A stretch of DNA of 64,000 nt from Planomonospora sp. ID67723 (GCF_015711605.1 NZ_JABTEZ010000002.1:744001-808000), one strand, 5' to 3'; positions 50,663 through 59,584 are shown, numbered from the stretch's first letter. The notes: generated from the sequence alone by a model not told the origin. Numbers and translations: made by a program.

Positions 50663-51556
50663 CTAGAGTACGGCGGGCAGTGCCTCGTTGAGGTGGATAT
50701 GCCGGAACGTGTACCCCGTATCGAGTAAGCGCCGAGGGATCACCCGCTGTCCGGTCAGCACGCCCTCCTGCGCGAAGCCGCCGATCGCGGCACGGAGCAC
50801 CGGTCCGGGGACGGCCAGCGGCATCGTGGGCCGGTGGAGCGCCCGGCCCAGAGCCGCGGTGAACCCGGCGTTGGTGACGGGCTCCGGCGCGGTGAGGTTC
50901 ACCGGGCCCGTGATCTCCTGATTTTTCAGGATGTGCCGTACGGCGTGCACCCAGTCCTCGACGGAGATCCACGACCAGTACTGCCGTCCGGAGCCCAGCG
51001 GCGCCCCCAGGCCGAGCTTGAAGACCGGCAGGATCCGGGGCAGCATGCCGCCCTCGCGGCTCAGCACCAGCCCGGTGCGCAGCCGTACGGTCCGGATGCC
51101 CGCCGCCGCGGCGGGCTCCGCCTCGGCCTCCCACGCGCGCACCACCTCGGGCAGGAACCCCTCGCCCGAGGGGCCCGACTCGTCCACCTCGCGGTCGCCG
51201 GTGTCCCCGTAGTAGCCGATCGCGGACCCCGACAGCAGCACCGCCGGCTTGGCCGTCAGGCCGGCCAGCGCGCTGGCGAGGGTCCTCGTGCCCTCCACGC
51301 GGCTGCGCAGGACCTCGCGCTTGTGCTCCTCGGTCCAGCGCCGGTCGCCGATGCCCGCCCCGGCGAGGTGGACCACGGCCTCGGCCCCCTCCAGCGCGGC
51401 GGGGTCGAGGAGCCCTTTCGCCGGGTTCCAGAACGACTCGTCACCGCTCTGCGGCGCCCGCCGTACCAGCCGGACCACCCGGGAGCCCTCGGCGCGCAGC
51501 GCCCCGACCAGAGCCGTGCCGAGCAGACCGGAGGAACCCGTCACGATGACCGTCAT
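50663..51556 (-). CDS. TIGR01777-family NAD(P)-dependent epimerase (Rv2216 homologue)
   Basis: 297 residues. The N-terminal Rossmann motif is MTVIVTGSSGLLGTALVGAL, followed by VVHLAGAGIGDRRWTEEHKREVLRSRVEGTR, SGSAIGYYGDTGDREVDE (active-site Tyr region) and a DUF1731 C-terminal segment RVIPRRLLDTGYTFRHIHLNEALP. The family, called SulA/YfcH-like, has no proven substrate. The ATG at 51556 is chosen over TTG at 51565 because TACATT lies seven bases upstream (leaderless type). It sits next to the acyltransferase gene as in M. tuberculosis. Confidence 0.92.
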   Translation of the reverse strand: MTVIVTGSSGLLGTALVGALRAEGSRVVRLVRRAPQSGDESFWNPAKGLLDPAALEGAEAVVHLAGAGIGDRRWTEEHKREVLRSRVEGTRTLASALAGLTAKPAVLLSGSAIGYYGDTGDREVDESGPSGEGFLPEVVRAWEAEAEPAAAAGIRTVRLRTGLVLSREGGMLPRILPVFKLGLGAPLGSGRQYWSWISVEDWVHAVRHILKNQEITGPVNLTAPEPVTNAGFTAALGRALHRPTMPLAVPGPVLRAAIGGFAQEGVLTGQRVIPRRLLDTGYTFRHIHLNEALPAVL

Positions 51557-51620
51557 GACGCCCAATGTAATCCCGCCCCCTCGGCGTCGGAGAGGCGGGC
51601 ACGCCGCGGCCGTGCGCGGG

Positions 51621-51661
51621 AAAAGGGGCCGGGCCGGTCCGCGAGGCGGACCGGCCCGGCC
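51621..51661 (-). terminator. Intrinsic terminator of the acyltransferase gene
   Basis: A perfect 16-bp stem (GGCCGGGCCGGTCCGC and complement) with a 3-base loop, followed on the minus strand by CCTTTTCCC, begins 15 bases after the stop codon. Confidence 0.85.
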
Positions 51662-51676
51662 GGGGAGAACGGGGGA

Positions 51677-53131
51677 CTAGGCGTTGAGGCCCAGCTGGTT
51701 CTCGAAGCGGCCCTCCTCCAGACGGCGCTTGACCGTCGTCAGGAAGCGGGCGGCGTCGGCGCCGTCGACCAGGCGGTGGTCGTAGCTGAGCGCGAGGTAC
51801 ACCATCGAGCGGACGGCGATGACCTCGCCCTCGGGGGTGTCCACGACGACCGGGCGCTTGACGACCGCGCCGGTGCCCAGCATGCCGACCTGCGGCTGGT
51901 TGAGGATCGGCGTGTCGAACAGCGCGCCGCGGCTGCCGGTGTTGGTCAGCGTGAAGGTGCCGCCGGTGATCTCGTCCGGGCTCACCTTGTTGGTGCGGGT
52001 GCGCTCGGCCAGGTCGGCGATCTTACGGGCGAGGCCGGCGATGTTGAGGTCGCCCGCGTCCTTGATCACCGGGACGAGCAGGCCGCGCTCGGTGTCCGTG
52101 GCGAAGCCCAGGTGCTCGGTGTCGAAGTAGGTGACCTCGTTGGTCTCGTTGTTGATCGTGGCGTTCAGCTTCGGGTGCTGCTTGAGCGCCTCGACGGTGG
52201 CGAGGGCGAAGAACGGCATGAACGAGAGCTTGACGCCCTCGCGCCGCTGGAACTCGGCCTTCGCCCGGTCGCGCAGGCGCGCGATCCTGGTGACGTCGAC
52301 CTCGACCACGGTGGTGAGCTGGGCCGAGACCTGCAGGGACTCGACCATGCGCTTGGCGATGGTCTGGCGCAGGCGCGACATCTTCTCGGTACGGCCGCGC
52401 AGGGTGGTGTCCACCGCGACCGGCTCGGGAGCCGCAGCCGGAGCCTGGGCCTGGGCCTGGGCGGGAGCGGCGGCCTGCGGGGCGGCGGCGGCCGGAGCGG
52501 GTGCGGCGGCCCGCTCGCGCTGGGCGCGCGCGGCCTCCAGCACGTCCTGCTTGCGGATGCGGCCGCCGACTCCGGTGCCGTTCAGGCTGTCGAGGTCCAC
52601 GTTGTGCTCGCTGGCGAGCTTGCGGACCAGCGGCGTGACGTACGGGCTCTCCCCGGAGGACGGCGCGGGGGCCGGGGCGGCCTGCGGAGCCGGAGCCTGA
52701 ACCTGCGGCGCCGGAGCGGGCGGAGGCGTCTGGACGGCGGGGGCGGGCTCGGGAGCCGGAGCCTGCGGAGCCGGGGCCTGCGGGGCGGGCTGCGGGATCG
52801 AGGAGATCGGCGCCGGGGCGGGCTCGGGAGCCGGGGCGGGAGCCGCGGCGGGAGCGGGGGCCTCCTCGGCCGGGGCGGCGGCGCCCTCGGTGGCGTTCTC
52901 GTCGATGAGGGCGAGCTCGGTGCCGACCTCGACGGTCTCGTCCTCGGCGACGATGATCTTCGTGAGGATGCCGGCCGCGGGCGACGGGATCTCGGTGTCC
53001 ACCTTGTCGGTGGAGACCTCCAGGAGCGGCTCGTCGGCCTCGACGCGCTCGCCCTCCTTCTTCAGCCAGCGGGTGACGGTGCCCTCGGTGACGCTCTCGC
53101 CGAGCTGGGGCATCTGTACGGACTTCGGCAT
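51677..53131 (-). CDS. Dihydrolipoyl acyltransferase, 2-oxoacid dehydrogenase E2 (dlaT/sucB type)
   Basis: 484 residues. One N-terminal lipoyl domain (residues 1-75, lipoylated Lys in [11 protein letters not shown]), a long Ala/Pro linker (about 80-165), a peripheral-subunit-binding domain ([35 protein letters not shown]), a second linker, and the trimeric catalytic core (about 255-484) with [14 protein letters not shown]. In mycobacteria the homologue (DlaT) serves pyruvate dehydrogenase, so a PDH or a 2-oxoglutarate role is possible. The ATG at 53131 follows GAGAGAAG. It forms a run with lpdA upstream, 37 bp away. Lipoylation depends on LipA/LipB nearby. Confidence 0.95.
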   Translation of the reverse strand: MPKSVQMPQLGESVTEGTVTRWLKKEGERVEADEPLLEVSTDKVDTEIPSPAAGILTKIIVAEDETVEVGTELALIDENATEGAAAPAEEAPAPAAAPAPAPEPAPAPISSIPQPAPQAPAPQAPAPEPAPAVQTPPPAPAPQVQAPAPQAAPAPAPSSGESPYVTPLVRKLASEHNVDLDSLNGTGVGGRIRKQDVLEAARAQRERAAAPAPAAAAPQAAAPAQAQAQAPAAAPEPVAVDTTLRGRTEKMSRLRQTIAKRMVESLQVSAQLTTVVEVDVTRIARLRDRAKAEFQRREGVKLSFMPFFALATVEALKQHPKLNATINNETNEVTYFDTEHLGFATDTERGLLVPVIKDAGDLNIAGLARKIADLAERTRTNKVSPDEITGGTFTLTNTGSRGALFDTPILNQPQVGMLGTGAVVKRPVVVDTPEGEVIAVRSMVYLALSYDHRLVDGADAARFLTTVKRRLEEGRFENQLGLNA

Positions 53132-53167
53132 GGTGTCTTCTCTCGCGCTTTCGAGTGAGGGCTTCGG

Positions 53168-54547
53168 CTAGTTGTGGACGTGCAGCGGCTTGCCGGCCAG
53201 GGCGAGCATCGCCTCGCCGACGGCTTCGGACTGGGTCGGGTGCGCGTGGATGAGCTGGGCGACCTCGGAGGGCAGGGCCTCCCAGTTGTAGATCAGCTGA
53301 CCCTCGGTGACGAGCTCGCCGATGCGGCGGCCCACCATGTGCACGCCGAGCACCGGGCCGTCCTTCTGGGCGATGACCTTGACCGCGCCCTGGGTGCCCA
53401 GGATCTGGCTCTTGGGGTTGCCCGCGAGGTCGTAGGTCATCTCGACGATCTCGTAGCCCTTCTCACGCGCCTGGGCGGAGGTGATGCCGACCGAGGCGAC
53501 CTCGGGGTCGGAGTAGGTGATCCGCGGCACGCCGTCGTAGTCGATCGCGGGCGGGTTGAGGCCGGCGATGTGCTCGGCCACCATGATGCCCTCGGCGAAG
53601 CCCGCGTGGGCGAGCTGCAGGGTCGGGATCAGGTCGCCGACCGCGTAGACGCCCGGGACGCTGGTCTGGCAGTGCTCGTTGACCACGACGGTGCCGCGCT
53701 CGATCGCGATGCCCGCCTCCTCGAAGCCCATGCCGGCGGAGACGGCGCCGCGGCCGACGGCGACGAGCAGCAGCTCGGCGTCGATGGTCTTGCCGTTGGC
53801 GAGGGTGACGACCACGCCGGTGTCGGTGCTCTTGACGCCCTCGAAGAAGACGCCGAGCTCCTGCTTGATGCCGCGGCGGCGGAAGGCCCGCTCCAGCAGC
53901 TTGGAGCTGGACTCCTCCTCCAGCGGGAGCAGGTGCGGCAGGGCCTCGACGATCGTCACCTCGGCGCCGAAGGAGCGCCAGACGCTGGCGAACTCCACGC
54001 CGATGACGCCGCCGCCGAGGACGACCACCGAGGAGGGCACGCGGTCCAGCTTGAGCGCGTGCTCGCTGGTGATGATCCGCTGACCGTCGATCTCCAGGCC
54101 GGGCAGGGACCGGGGCGCCGAGCCCGTGGCCAGCACGATGTTGCGGCCCTCGTAGATCTCGTCGCCCACGGCGATGCGGGTCGGGCCCACCAGGCGGCCC
54201 TCGCCCTCGACGATCGTGATGCCCTTGCTCTTGAGCAGGCCCTGCACACCCTTCCAGGCGCGCGTGACGATCTTGTCCTTGAACGCGTGCACGGCGGGGA
54301 CGTCGATGCCCTCGAAGCGGGCCTTGACGCCGTAGGTGGCGCTCTCCCGCGTCTCGTCGGCCACCTCGGCCGAGTGCAGGAGGGCCTTGGTGGGGATGCA
54401 TCCCCGGTGCAGGCACGTGCCGCCGATCTTGTCCCGCTCGATCAGCGCGACGGACTTGCCCAGCTCGGCCGCCCGCAGGGCGCAGGCGTAACCACCGCTA
54501 CCCCCGCCCAGGACGACGACGTCGTAGGGGCCACTGCCATCAGCCAC
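53168..54547 (-). CDS. lpdA: Dihydrolipoyl dehydrogenase (E3)
   Basis: 459 residues, flavoprotein disulfide reductase. FAD motif VVVLGGGSGGYACALRA, redox-active C45-LHRG-C50 in GGTCLHRGCIPTKALL, NAD motif VVVLGGGVIGVEFASVW, and HAHPTQSEAVGE with the catalytic His/Glu pair at the dimer interface. It re-oxidises dihydrolipoyl groups on E2 and makes NADH. The GTG at 54547 has AAGGAG upstream. It lies directly before the acyltransferase gene, as an E3-E2 pair. The 36-bp tandem repeats separate it from pepA. Confidence 0.96.
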   Translation of the reverse strand: MADGSGPYDVVVLGGGSGGYACALRAAELGKSVALIERDKIGGTCLHRGCIPTKALLHSAEVADETRESATYGVKARFEGIDVPAVHAFKDKIVTRAWKGVQGLLKSKGITIVEGEGRLVGPTRIAVGDEIYEGRNIVLATGSAPRSLPGLEIDGQRIITSEHALKLDRVPSSVVVLGGGVIGVEFASVWRSFGAEVTIVEALPHLLPLEEESSSKLLERAFRRRGIKQELGVFFEGVKSTDTGVVVTLANGKTIDAELLLVAVGRGAVSAGMGFEEAGIAIERGTVVVNEHCQTSVPGVYAVGDLIPTLQLAHAGFAEGIMVAEHIAGLNPPAIDYDGVPRITYSDPEVASVGITSAQAREKGYEIVEMTYDLAGNPKSQILGTQGAVKVIAQKDGPVLGVHMVGRRIGELVTEGQLIYNWEALPSEVAQLIHAHPTQSEAVGEAMLALAGKPLHVHN

Positions 54548-54720
54548 AGGAATGCTCCTTGTCGGATCGGTATGCCACCGGGGACCCGCTGTCGGCCCGG
54601 CCCCGGCAACCGCATCTTTTCACTTGTCCGTGTCGCATGTGCCCCGCTCGCGCGGGGCGGAACGCCGGGCCCGCACCCGGCCCGCGCGGTGTGCGCGGGG
54701 CCGGGAGACGGGCCTGCCGG

Positions 54721-54900
54721 CCCGCTGTGTTCCGCGAGCTCATGCCGGCTTCTGAGCCCGCTGTGTTCCGCGAGCTCATGCCGGCTTCTGAGCCCGCTGT
54801 GTTCCGCGAGCTCATGCCGGCTTCTGAGCCCGCTGTGTTCCGCGAGCTCATGCCGGCTTCTGAGCCCGCTGTGTTCCGCGAGCTCATGCCGGTTTCTCAG
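54721..54900. repeat. Five tandem 36-bp repeats between pepA and lpdA
   Basis: Units of 36 bp start at 54721, 54757, 54793, 54829 and 54865; four are identical and the fifth has two changes. On the plus strand a unit begins CCCGCTGTGTTCCGCGAGCT, contains GAGCTC and ends in GGCTTCTGAG. The last unit includes the pepA stop codon. Because 36 is divisible by three, frames stay open: a minus-strand frame from ATG 54887 reads MSSRNTAGSEAG repeatedly and ends at 54540 just over the lpdA start. Whether it is translated is unknown. The rest of the gap (54548-54720) shows no gene. Confidence 0.95.
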
Positions 54901-56384
54901 CCCGCATAACGCTCGGCGAGGCCGACCAGGGTCCGGGTGATCGCGCCCGTCCCGCCCTTCGGCGTGTAGCCGTGCGCCTCGCCCTTGTTGAAGGCGGGGC
55001 CGGCCATGTCGATGTGCGCCCACTTGACGCCGTCCGGCACGAACTCGCGCAGGAAGATGCCCGCGCTCAGCATGCCGCCGAACCGGTCGGGGTTCAGGTT
55101 GGCGATGTCGGCCACGGGGGAGTCGAGGCCCTTGCGCAGCTCCTCGGGCAGCGGCATGCCCCAGGCGTTCTCGCCCTGCTCGCCGGCCACCGCGACGACC
55201 TCCTCGCGGAGCTCGTCGTCGTTGGCCATGACACCCGCCGTGCGCCAGCCGAGCGCGACGATCTGCGCGCCGGTGAGCGTGGCGATGTCCACGATGAGGT
55301 CCGGGTTGTCCTGGCCGGCGCGGGCGATGCCGTCGATCAGGACCAGGCGGCCCTCGGCGTCGGTGTCGAGCACCTCGACGGTCTTGCCCGCGAAGCTGGT
55401 GAACACGTCGGAGGGGCGCTGCGCGGTGCCGCTCGGCATGTTCTCCGCCAGGCAGAGGTAGCCGACCGCGTTGACCTTCAGGCCCAGCCGCGCGATGGCG
55501 ACGAGCGCGCCGAAGACCGCGCCCGCGCCGCCCATGTCGGACTTCATCCAGTCCATGGAGGAGGTCGGCTTGAGCGACAGGCCGCCCGAGTCGAAGGTGA
55601 TGCCCTTGCCGACGAACGCGATCGTCTTGGCGGCCTCCGGGTGGCTGTAGGCGAGGCGGACCAGGCGCGGCGGGTTGGCCGAGCCCTGGCCGACGGCGAC
55701 GATGCCGCCGTAGCCGCCCTCCTTGAGGGCCTTCTCGTCGAGGATCTCGACCGAGAGCCCGGCCTCGCCGCCGGTCTGCTCGGCGATCTCGGCGAAGCGG
55801 GACGGCCACAGGTCCGACGGCGGGGTGTTGACCAGGTCGCGGACGAGGCAGACGGAGGTCGCGACGGTGGCGGCGCGTTCGACGGCCGCCTCGGCGCCCC
55901 CGGCCCCGCTCAGCACGGTGATCTCGCCCACCGGGGCGGTCTGCTGCTCGCCGGTCCGGTACTTGGTGAAGGAGTAGGCGCCCAGCAGACCGCCCAGGGC
56001 CACGGCGCCGGCCTGCTCCGCGGAGGCGGCGGGCAGGGCGAGCGCGACGCGGGCGGTCCCGGCCAGGGCGCGGGCGGCGACGCCCGCGGCGCGGCGGAGG
56101 GCCTCAGGGTCATGGTCGCCCTCGGGGGCGTCACCGAGGCCGACGACGACGAGGAGCGGGGCGGTCAGCGCGCCGAAGGTCGGCACCTTGGCGATCTCGC
56201 CCGGCTTGCCCTTGACGCCCAGGGCGTCGAGGGTCGCGGCCAGCTTGCCGCCGAGCGCCTCGTCGAGCCCCTCGGCGCCGGGCGCGGCCCGCAGGCCGTC
56301 CGGGCCGGTGTGGACTCCGACGACCAGCGCATCGGTGTCGAAAGAGACGACGTTGTCACTTGGGTTCAGCCGCACAGTGGTCAC
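54897..56384 (-). CDS. pepA: Leucyl aminopeptidase (M17)
   Basis: 495 residues, cytosolic hexameric di-zinc peptidase. The C-terminal catalytic domain shows FVGKGITFDSGGLSLKP (metal Lys/Asp), MKSDMGGAGAVFGAL, and LDTDAEGRLVL where the family has NTDAEGRL (here the Asn is Leu-Asp, a variation shared by some members). It removes N-terminal residues from peptides. The GTG at 56384 is chosen because TAGCAT lies eight bases upstream and the protein then starts VTTVRLNPSDN. Its stop codon lies in the tandem repeats. Divergent from the GntR gene. Confidence 0.94.
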   Translation of the reverse strand: MTTVRLNPSDNVVSFDTDALVVGVHTGPDGLRAAPGAEGLDEALGGKLAATLDALGVKGKPGEIAKVPTFGALTAPLLVVVGLGDAPEGDHDPEALRRAAGVAARALAGTARVALALPAASAEQAGAVALGGLLGAYSFTKYRTGEQQTAPVGEITVLSGAGGAEAAVERAATVATSVCLVRDLVNTPPSDLWPSRFAEIAEQTGGEAGLSVEILDEKALKEGGYGGIVAVGQGSANPPRLVRLAYSHPEAAKTIAFVGKGITFDSGGLSLKPTSSMDWMKSDMGGAGAVFGALVAIARLGLKVNAVGYLCLAENMPSGTAQRPSDVFTSFAGKTVEVLDTDAEGRLVLIDGIARAGQDNPDLIVDIATLTGAQIVALGWRTAGVMANDDELREEVVAVAGEQGENAWGMPLPEELRKGLDSPVADIANLNPDRFGGMLSAGIFLREFVPDGVKWAHIDMAGPAFNKGEAHGYTPKGGTGAITRTLVGLAERYAG

Positions 56385-56456
56385 GTAGCCAGATGCTAGT
56401 CCTGCTTTGGCCGTACACATAAACGGGGGTTCATCCTACCAATCGGTAGCCCTCGA

Positions 56457-56513
56457 ATGGTGCTAATCCTGCTGGCTTCATTTCGCATTTGGCGCTAATG
56501 TCAATAGCACCAT
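56457..56513. promoter_or_regulatory. Long inverted repeat at the GntR promoter
   Basis: ATGGTGCTA (56457-56465) and TAGCACCAT (56505-56513) are perfect 9-bp inverted arms, the second covering the start codon; GGCGCTAAT at 56491-56499 is another half-site. CTACC-aatc-GGTAG at 56436-56449 lies upstream. Probably autoregulatory sites of the GntR protein. Confidence 0.55.
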
Positions 56514-56859
56514 GTTGCTCACTCTGGATCTCAACGACCCCCGTCCCCTGCACGAGCAGGTCGCCGGAGCGATCCGCCGCGCCATCGCCGACGGGTCCTA
56601 CGCGCCGGGCGACCGGCTGCCCCCCGCCAGGGATCTGGCCGGCGCGCTCGGCATCAACGCCAACACCGTGCTGCGCGCCCTGCGCGACCTGCGCGACGAG
56701 GGCCTGCTGGAGTTCCGCCGCGGCCGGGGCGTCAGCGTGCTCAGCCGCCCCGACGCCCACGCCGTGCTGGTGGAGGCGGCGCGCGAGTTGCTCGCCGAGG
56801 CCGACCGGTACGGCTACGGCCCGGAAGAAGTGATCCACATCATCAGGGAGATCTCATGA
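56512..56859 (+). CDS. GntR family regulator, YtrA type
   Basis: 115 residues: a GntR winged helix (residues about 10-75, PLHEQVAGAIRRAIADGSYAPGDRLPPARDLAGALGINANTVLRALRDLRDEGLLEFRRGRGVSVL) and a short C-terminal tail, the size of the YtrA subfamily, which has no effector domain. YtrA proteins usually precede a membrane protein or ABC exporter genes and repress them. Here only a truncated partner frame follows. Inverted repeats at 56457-56513 overlap its start. Confidence 0.92.
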   Translation: MLLTLDLNDPRPLHEQVAGAIRRAIADGSYAPGDRLPPARDLAGALGINANTVLRALRDLRDEGLLEFRRGRGVSVLSRPDAHAVLVEAARELLAEADRYGYGPEEVIHIIREIS

Positions 56860-56936
56860 CCCCGTCCGTCCCCACTCCGAGGCGGCACGCCTCCAGCTCC
56901 CGGGGGCGGTCGCCGTCGCGGGGGTCACCGGCCTGA
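56856..56936 (+). pseudogene. Truncated partner gene after the GntR regulator
   Basis: An ATG overlaps the GntR stop (ATGA) as expected for a coupled partner, but the frame closes after 26 residues. In another frame the DNA encodes LQLPGAVAVAGVTGL, which looks like the first part of a membrane helix. Probably a broken membrane-protein gene; about 30 bp later cobS ends. Confidence 0.4.
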
Positions 56937-56969
56937 GCGGACCGGAGGGAACGCCGGGGGCGCGGCAGG

Positions 56970-57953
56970 TCACCAGAGGATCGCGCAGGTCACCAGGGCG
57001 GCGGCGGTGGCGGTCTCGACGAGCGCGCCGAGCACGTCCCCGGTGATCCCGCCCAGCCGCCGCACCGCCCTGCGCCGCAGCGCCGACGCCGCCAGCAGGC
57101 CCGCCGCCACCGCCGCGGGAAGAAGCACGAGGACGACCGGGAACGGGTTGACGAGCGGAGAGCGGAAAGTGGAGAGGCCCGGCTCGGAAAGGTCCGAGGC
57201 GGTGCCGAGGCAGAACACGAACGTCACGGCGGCCACGCCCGTGAGGGAGAGCGCGGTGGCGGCCAGGGCGGGGCCGCGCCGTACCGTCCCGGCCACCATC
57301 GAACCCAGCCCGCCGGGCCGGGCGGAGGGCACGCGCTCGCGGCAGGCCCAGGTGAGCGCGAGCCGCCCCGCGACGCAGGCGGCGACCAGCGCGGGCGGGC
57401 CGATCCCCGCCGACGCGGCCTCCGACAGCGCCGCCGTCTGGACCAGCAACGTGAGGACCAGCGTCACGACGCCGAACGGGCCGATGTCGGAGCGCTTCAT
57501 GATGTCCAGGGCCTGCTCCGCGGGCCGGCCGCTGCCCAGCCCGTCGGCCAGGTCGGCCAGCCCGTCCAGGTGCAGGCCCCGGGTGAGCAGCGCGAGCGCG
57601 CCCACGGCCAGCGCCGAGGCGAGCAGCGGGGAGACCTCCAGCCGGAGCGCGGCCGCGAGCACGACCGCCGCGACCCCGCCGAGCAGAGCCCCGGCCAGCG
57701 GGGCGAGTACCATCGCCCGCCCTCCCGCCCGGCGGTCGACCGTGCCCGGCCGCACCGGGAAGACGGTCAGCGTGCCCACCGCCAGCCGGAACCCGTCGGC
57801 GAGCGTGGACGGCCGGTCGGGGCCCCGCGAGCTCCGCGGGCTCCGGGACGGCGGCTCCGGACCGTCCGGTTCCCCGGGGCCCCGCCGGGCACCCGGCTGC
57901 TGCGGGACACCCGGGTCTTCGGGCGGGTTCTCCGGGTGCGGGGTCTCGGGCAC
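56970..57953 (-). CDS. cobS: Adenosylcobinamide-GDP ribazoletransferase (cobalamin synthase)
   Basis: 327 residues. After a disordered Pro/Arg-rich start of about 50 residues come six or seven membrane helices with the family motifs FRLAVGTLTVFPV, TRGLHLDGLADLADGLG (metal-binding Asp cluster) and RRLGGITGDVLGALVE. It joins adenosylcobinamide-GDP to alpha-ribazole (phosphate), the last assembly step of cobalamin. The GTG at 57953 has TACGAT eight bases upstream. It follows cobU by 103 bp on the same strand. No cobalamin riboswitch is visible. Confidence 0.95.
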   Translation of the reverse strand: MPETPHPENPPEDPGVPQQPGARRGPGEPDGPEPPSRSPRSSRGPDRPSTLADGFRLAVGTLTVFPVRPGTVDRRAGGRAMVLAPLAGALLGGVAAVVLAAALRLEVSPLLASALAVGALALLTRGLHLDGLADLADGLGSGRPAEQALDIMKRSDIGPFGVVTLVLTLLVQTAALSEAASAGIGPPALVAACVAGRLALTWACRERVPSARPGGLGSMVAGTVRRGPALAATALSLTGVAAVTFVFCLGTASDLSEPGLSTFRSPLVNPFPVVLVLLPAAVAAGLLAASALRRRAVRRLGGITGDVLGALVETATAAALVTCAILW

Positions 57954-58056
57954 AAGCGGTGATCGTAGTGGGGAGCCGTCCGGCCGGCCGAACGCCCCGC
58001 CCGCGGCGGCTCCGATGCTCCGGCGGCGGTCGCGGCGCCCGGCGGGGCGCGCACGG

Positions 58057-59058
58057 TCAGATCGGCAGGGGCAGCAGACGGCCCGCCACGACGAGGGCGG
58101 CGTCCTCGGACTCGGCGACCAGGCGCTGGTTCAGCCGTCCCAGGGCGTCGCGGAACGCCCGGCCGCTGGAGGTGGCCGGGACCACCCCCAGGCCCACCTC
58201 GTCGGAGACGGCCACGACCCGCGCCCGCGTCCCCCGCCAGGCGGCCACGAGCTCGTCGCACCGCGCCTCCACCCGCTCGCGGGCCCGCGCGCCGCCCTCC
58301 CACGCGCCGCACTCGTCGAAGACGGCGGTGATCCAGGTGCCGAGCCCGTCGATCAGCAACGGCGACCGCGCAGTCTCCAGCAGCCCGGCCACCTCCGTGG
58401 TCTCGGCCGTCTCCCAGTGCGCGGGCCGGCGCTCCCGGTGGCCGCGGACCCGCGCCAGCCACTCCGGGTCGTCGCCGCCGGACGGGCCGGTCGCCACGTA
58501 GACCACCTCGGGCTCGGCCAGCAGGCGCAGCTCGGCCTCGGCCGACTTGCCCGACCGGGAACCGCCCAGCAGGATCGTCCTGCGCGGCGGCACGGGCCGG
58601 GCGGGCGCGGGCTCACAGGTGTCGAGCACCGTCCCGTCGGGTACGGCTCGCGCCCCCCACAGCGAGAGCCGCCGTTCCAGCTCGGACTCGGTCGGCACCC
58701 GGTGGTCGATCCCCACGGCCACGACGTGGGTGCGCTCCCCGACCAGCCCCCGGCGGCGCAGCCCGCCCAGGCGCTCGGGCCGCTCCAGCAGGTCGATCAG
58801 GACCACGTCGAAGGGGGCCCCGGCGTCACCGGGAACGTCCTCGGGGACATCGTCCGGGACGGAGCCGGCGGGGGCGTGCAGGAGGCGTTCGCCGCCGGAG
58901 GCGACCACGCAGCCGCCCGGCGAGAGCACACGGCCGTCGACGGAGATCCGGGCGGGACGGCGGCGGGCGGCGGCGGGCAGCCGGGAACAGGACGAGCAGC
59001 CGCAGCCGGGGACGGGCCAGCCGTACGGCCCCGCCGTACCTTCGAGCAGGACTTTCAC
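58057..59058 (-). CDS. cobU: Adenosylcobinamide kinase / guanylyltransferase with an N-terminal MBL-like remnant
   Basis: 333 residues. The CobU domain fills about residues 160-333: P-loop TILLGGSRSGKSAEAE with K171, VYVATGP, HRERRPAHWET and VSDEVGLGVVP. It phosphorylates adenosylcobinamide and attaches GMP. The first 155 residues are extra: VLLEGTAGPYGWPVPGCGCSSC resembles the start of MBL-fold hydrolases (GTGA.G.P.pgC.C), but the HxHxDH metal motif is missing, so this is an inactive or diverged domain. Similar N-terminal extensions occur in other actinomycetes (from memory). The GTG at 59058 has no clear Shine-Dalgarno. Confidence 0.92.
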   Translation of the reverse strand: MKVLLEGTAGPYGWPVPGCGCSSCSRLPAAARRRPARISVDGRVLSPGGCVVASGGERLLHAPAGSVPDDVPEDVPGDAGAPFDVVLIDLLERPERLGGLRRRGLVGERTHVVAVGIDHRVPTESELERRLSLWGARAVPDGTVLDTCEPAPARPVPPRRTILLGGSRSGKSAEAELRLLAEPEVVYVATGPSGGDDPEWLARVRGHRERRPAHWETAETTEVAGLLETARSPLLIDGLGTWITAVFDECGAWEGGARARERVEARCDELVAAWRGTRARVVAVSDEVGLGVVPATSSGRAFRDALGRLNQRLVAESEDAALVVAGRLLPLPI

Positions 59059-59212
59059 GATGAAAGGGTCGCACGCCCCGGGGCCCGCGTGATCAGGTGG
59101 TGAGAAGCGGGCAGCATGATCCCGCAGGACCCGTCCGGGCCCTGCGGAGATAGTAGGGTTCGCTGAGCCGTCGAGGGGCGGTGGCGGGAACCCGCGAGAA
59201 GGGGCGTGTGGA

Positions 59213-59419
59213 ATGACGTGGCGCTGGCGTTACGAGAACGCGGACGGTGGCGAGATCACCGCGGGGGCCCTGCAGGGCGACACGTTCTCGAACCAGGCCG
59301 ACGCGGAGTCCTGGCTCGGTGAGAACTGGCGTGAGCTGCTGGAGGCCGGCGTCGAGCGGGTCACCCTCCTGGAGGACGAGCGGCCCGAGTACGAGGGGAT
59401 GTCCCTGCGCCCGGAATGA
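59213..59419 (+). CDS. Small conserved acidic protein, unknown function
   Basis: 68 residues, acidic, with no signal or membrane segment: MTWRWRYENADGGEITAG, then SNQADAESWLGENWRELLEAGVERVTLLED. Aromatic/charged spacing suggests a small alpha/beta fold. GAGAAGGGG precedes the ATG by about 8 bases. Similar short proteins appear in many actinomycetes, from memory. It lies between cobU (divergent) and a strong bidirectional stem-loop. No function can be given. Confidence 0.75.
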   Translation: MTWRWRYENADGGEITAGALQGDTFSNQADAESWLGENWRELLEAGVERVTLLEDERPEYEGMSLRPE

Positions 59420-59524
59420 GCCCCTCCGGAGCGGCCCGGGAGACGCGGGCTCAGGCGGCGCCGGTCGTGCCGTGGCCCGCGAGACGGGCGCCGAAGACGG
59501 GCGTGCTGAAAACGGGCAGAAAGC

Positions 59525-59570
59525 GGAGCCTCCGGGTCCCCTTCCACGTGGGAGGGGACCCGGAGGCTCC
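59525..59570. terminator. 18-bp stem-loop between convergent genes
   Basis: A perfect 18-bp stem (GGAGCCTCCGGGTCCCCT and complement) with a 10-base loop that itself contains CCACGTGG. It separates the small acidic protein gene from the aldo/keto reductase. Confidence 0.85.
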
Positions 59571-59584
59571 GGTCCGGGCTCCGG

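Noticed and set aside
54540-54887. Real gene encoding the MSSRNTAGSEAG repeats
   Set aside because: The frame is open simply because the 36-bp unit has no stop in it; no Shine-Dalgarno and no family. Kept only as a question in the findings.
54721-54900. CRISPR array, because the repeat is 36 bp long
   Set aside because: The units are directly joined without spacers, and no cas genes are near. It is a plain tandem repeat.
56970-59212. Cobalamin riboswitch for cobU/cobS
   Set aside because: No B12-box-like sequence or long leader is visible upstream of either gene.
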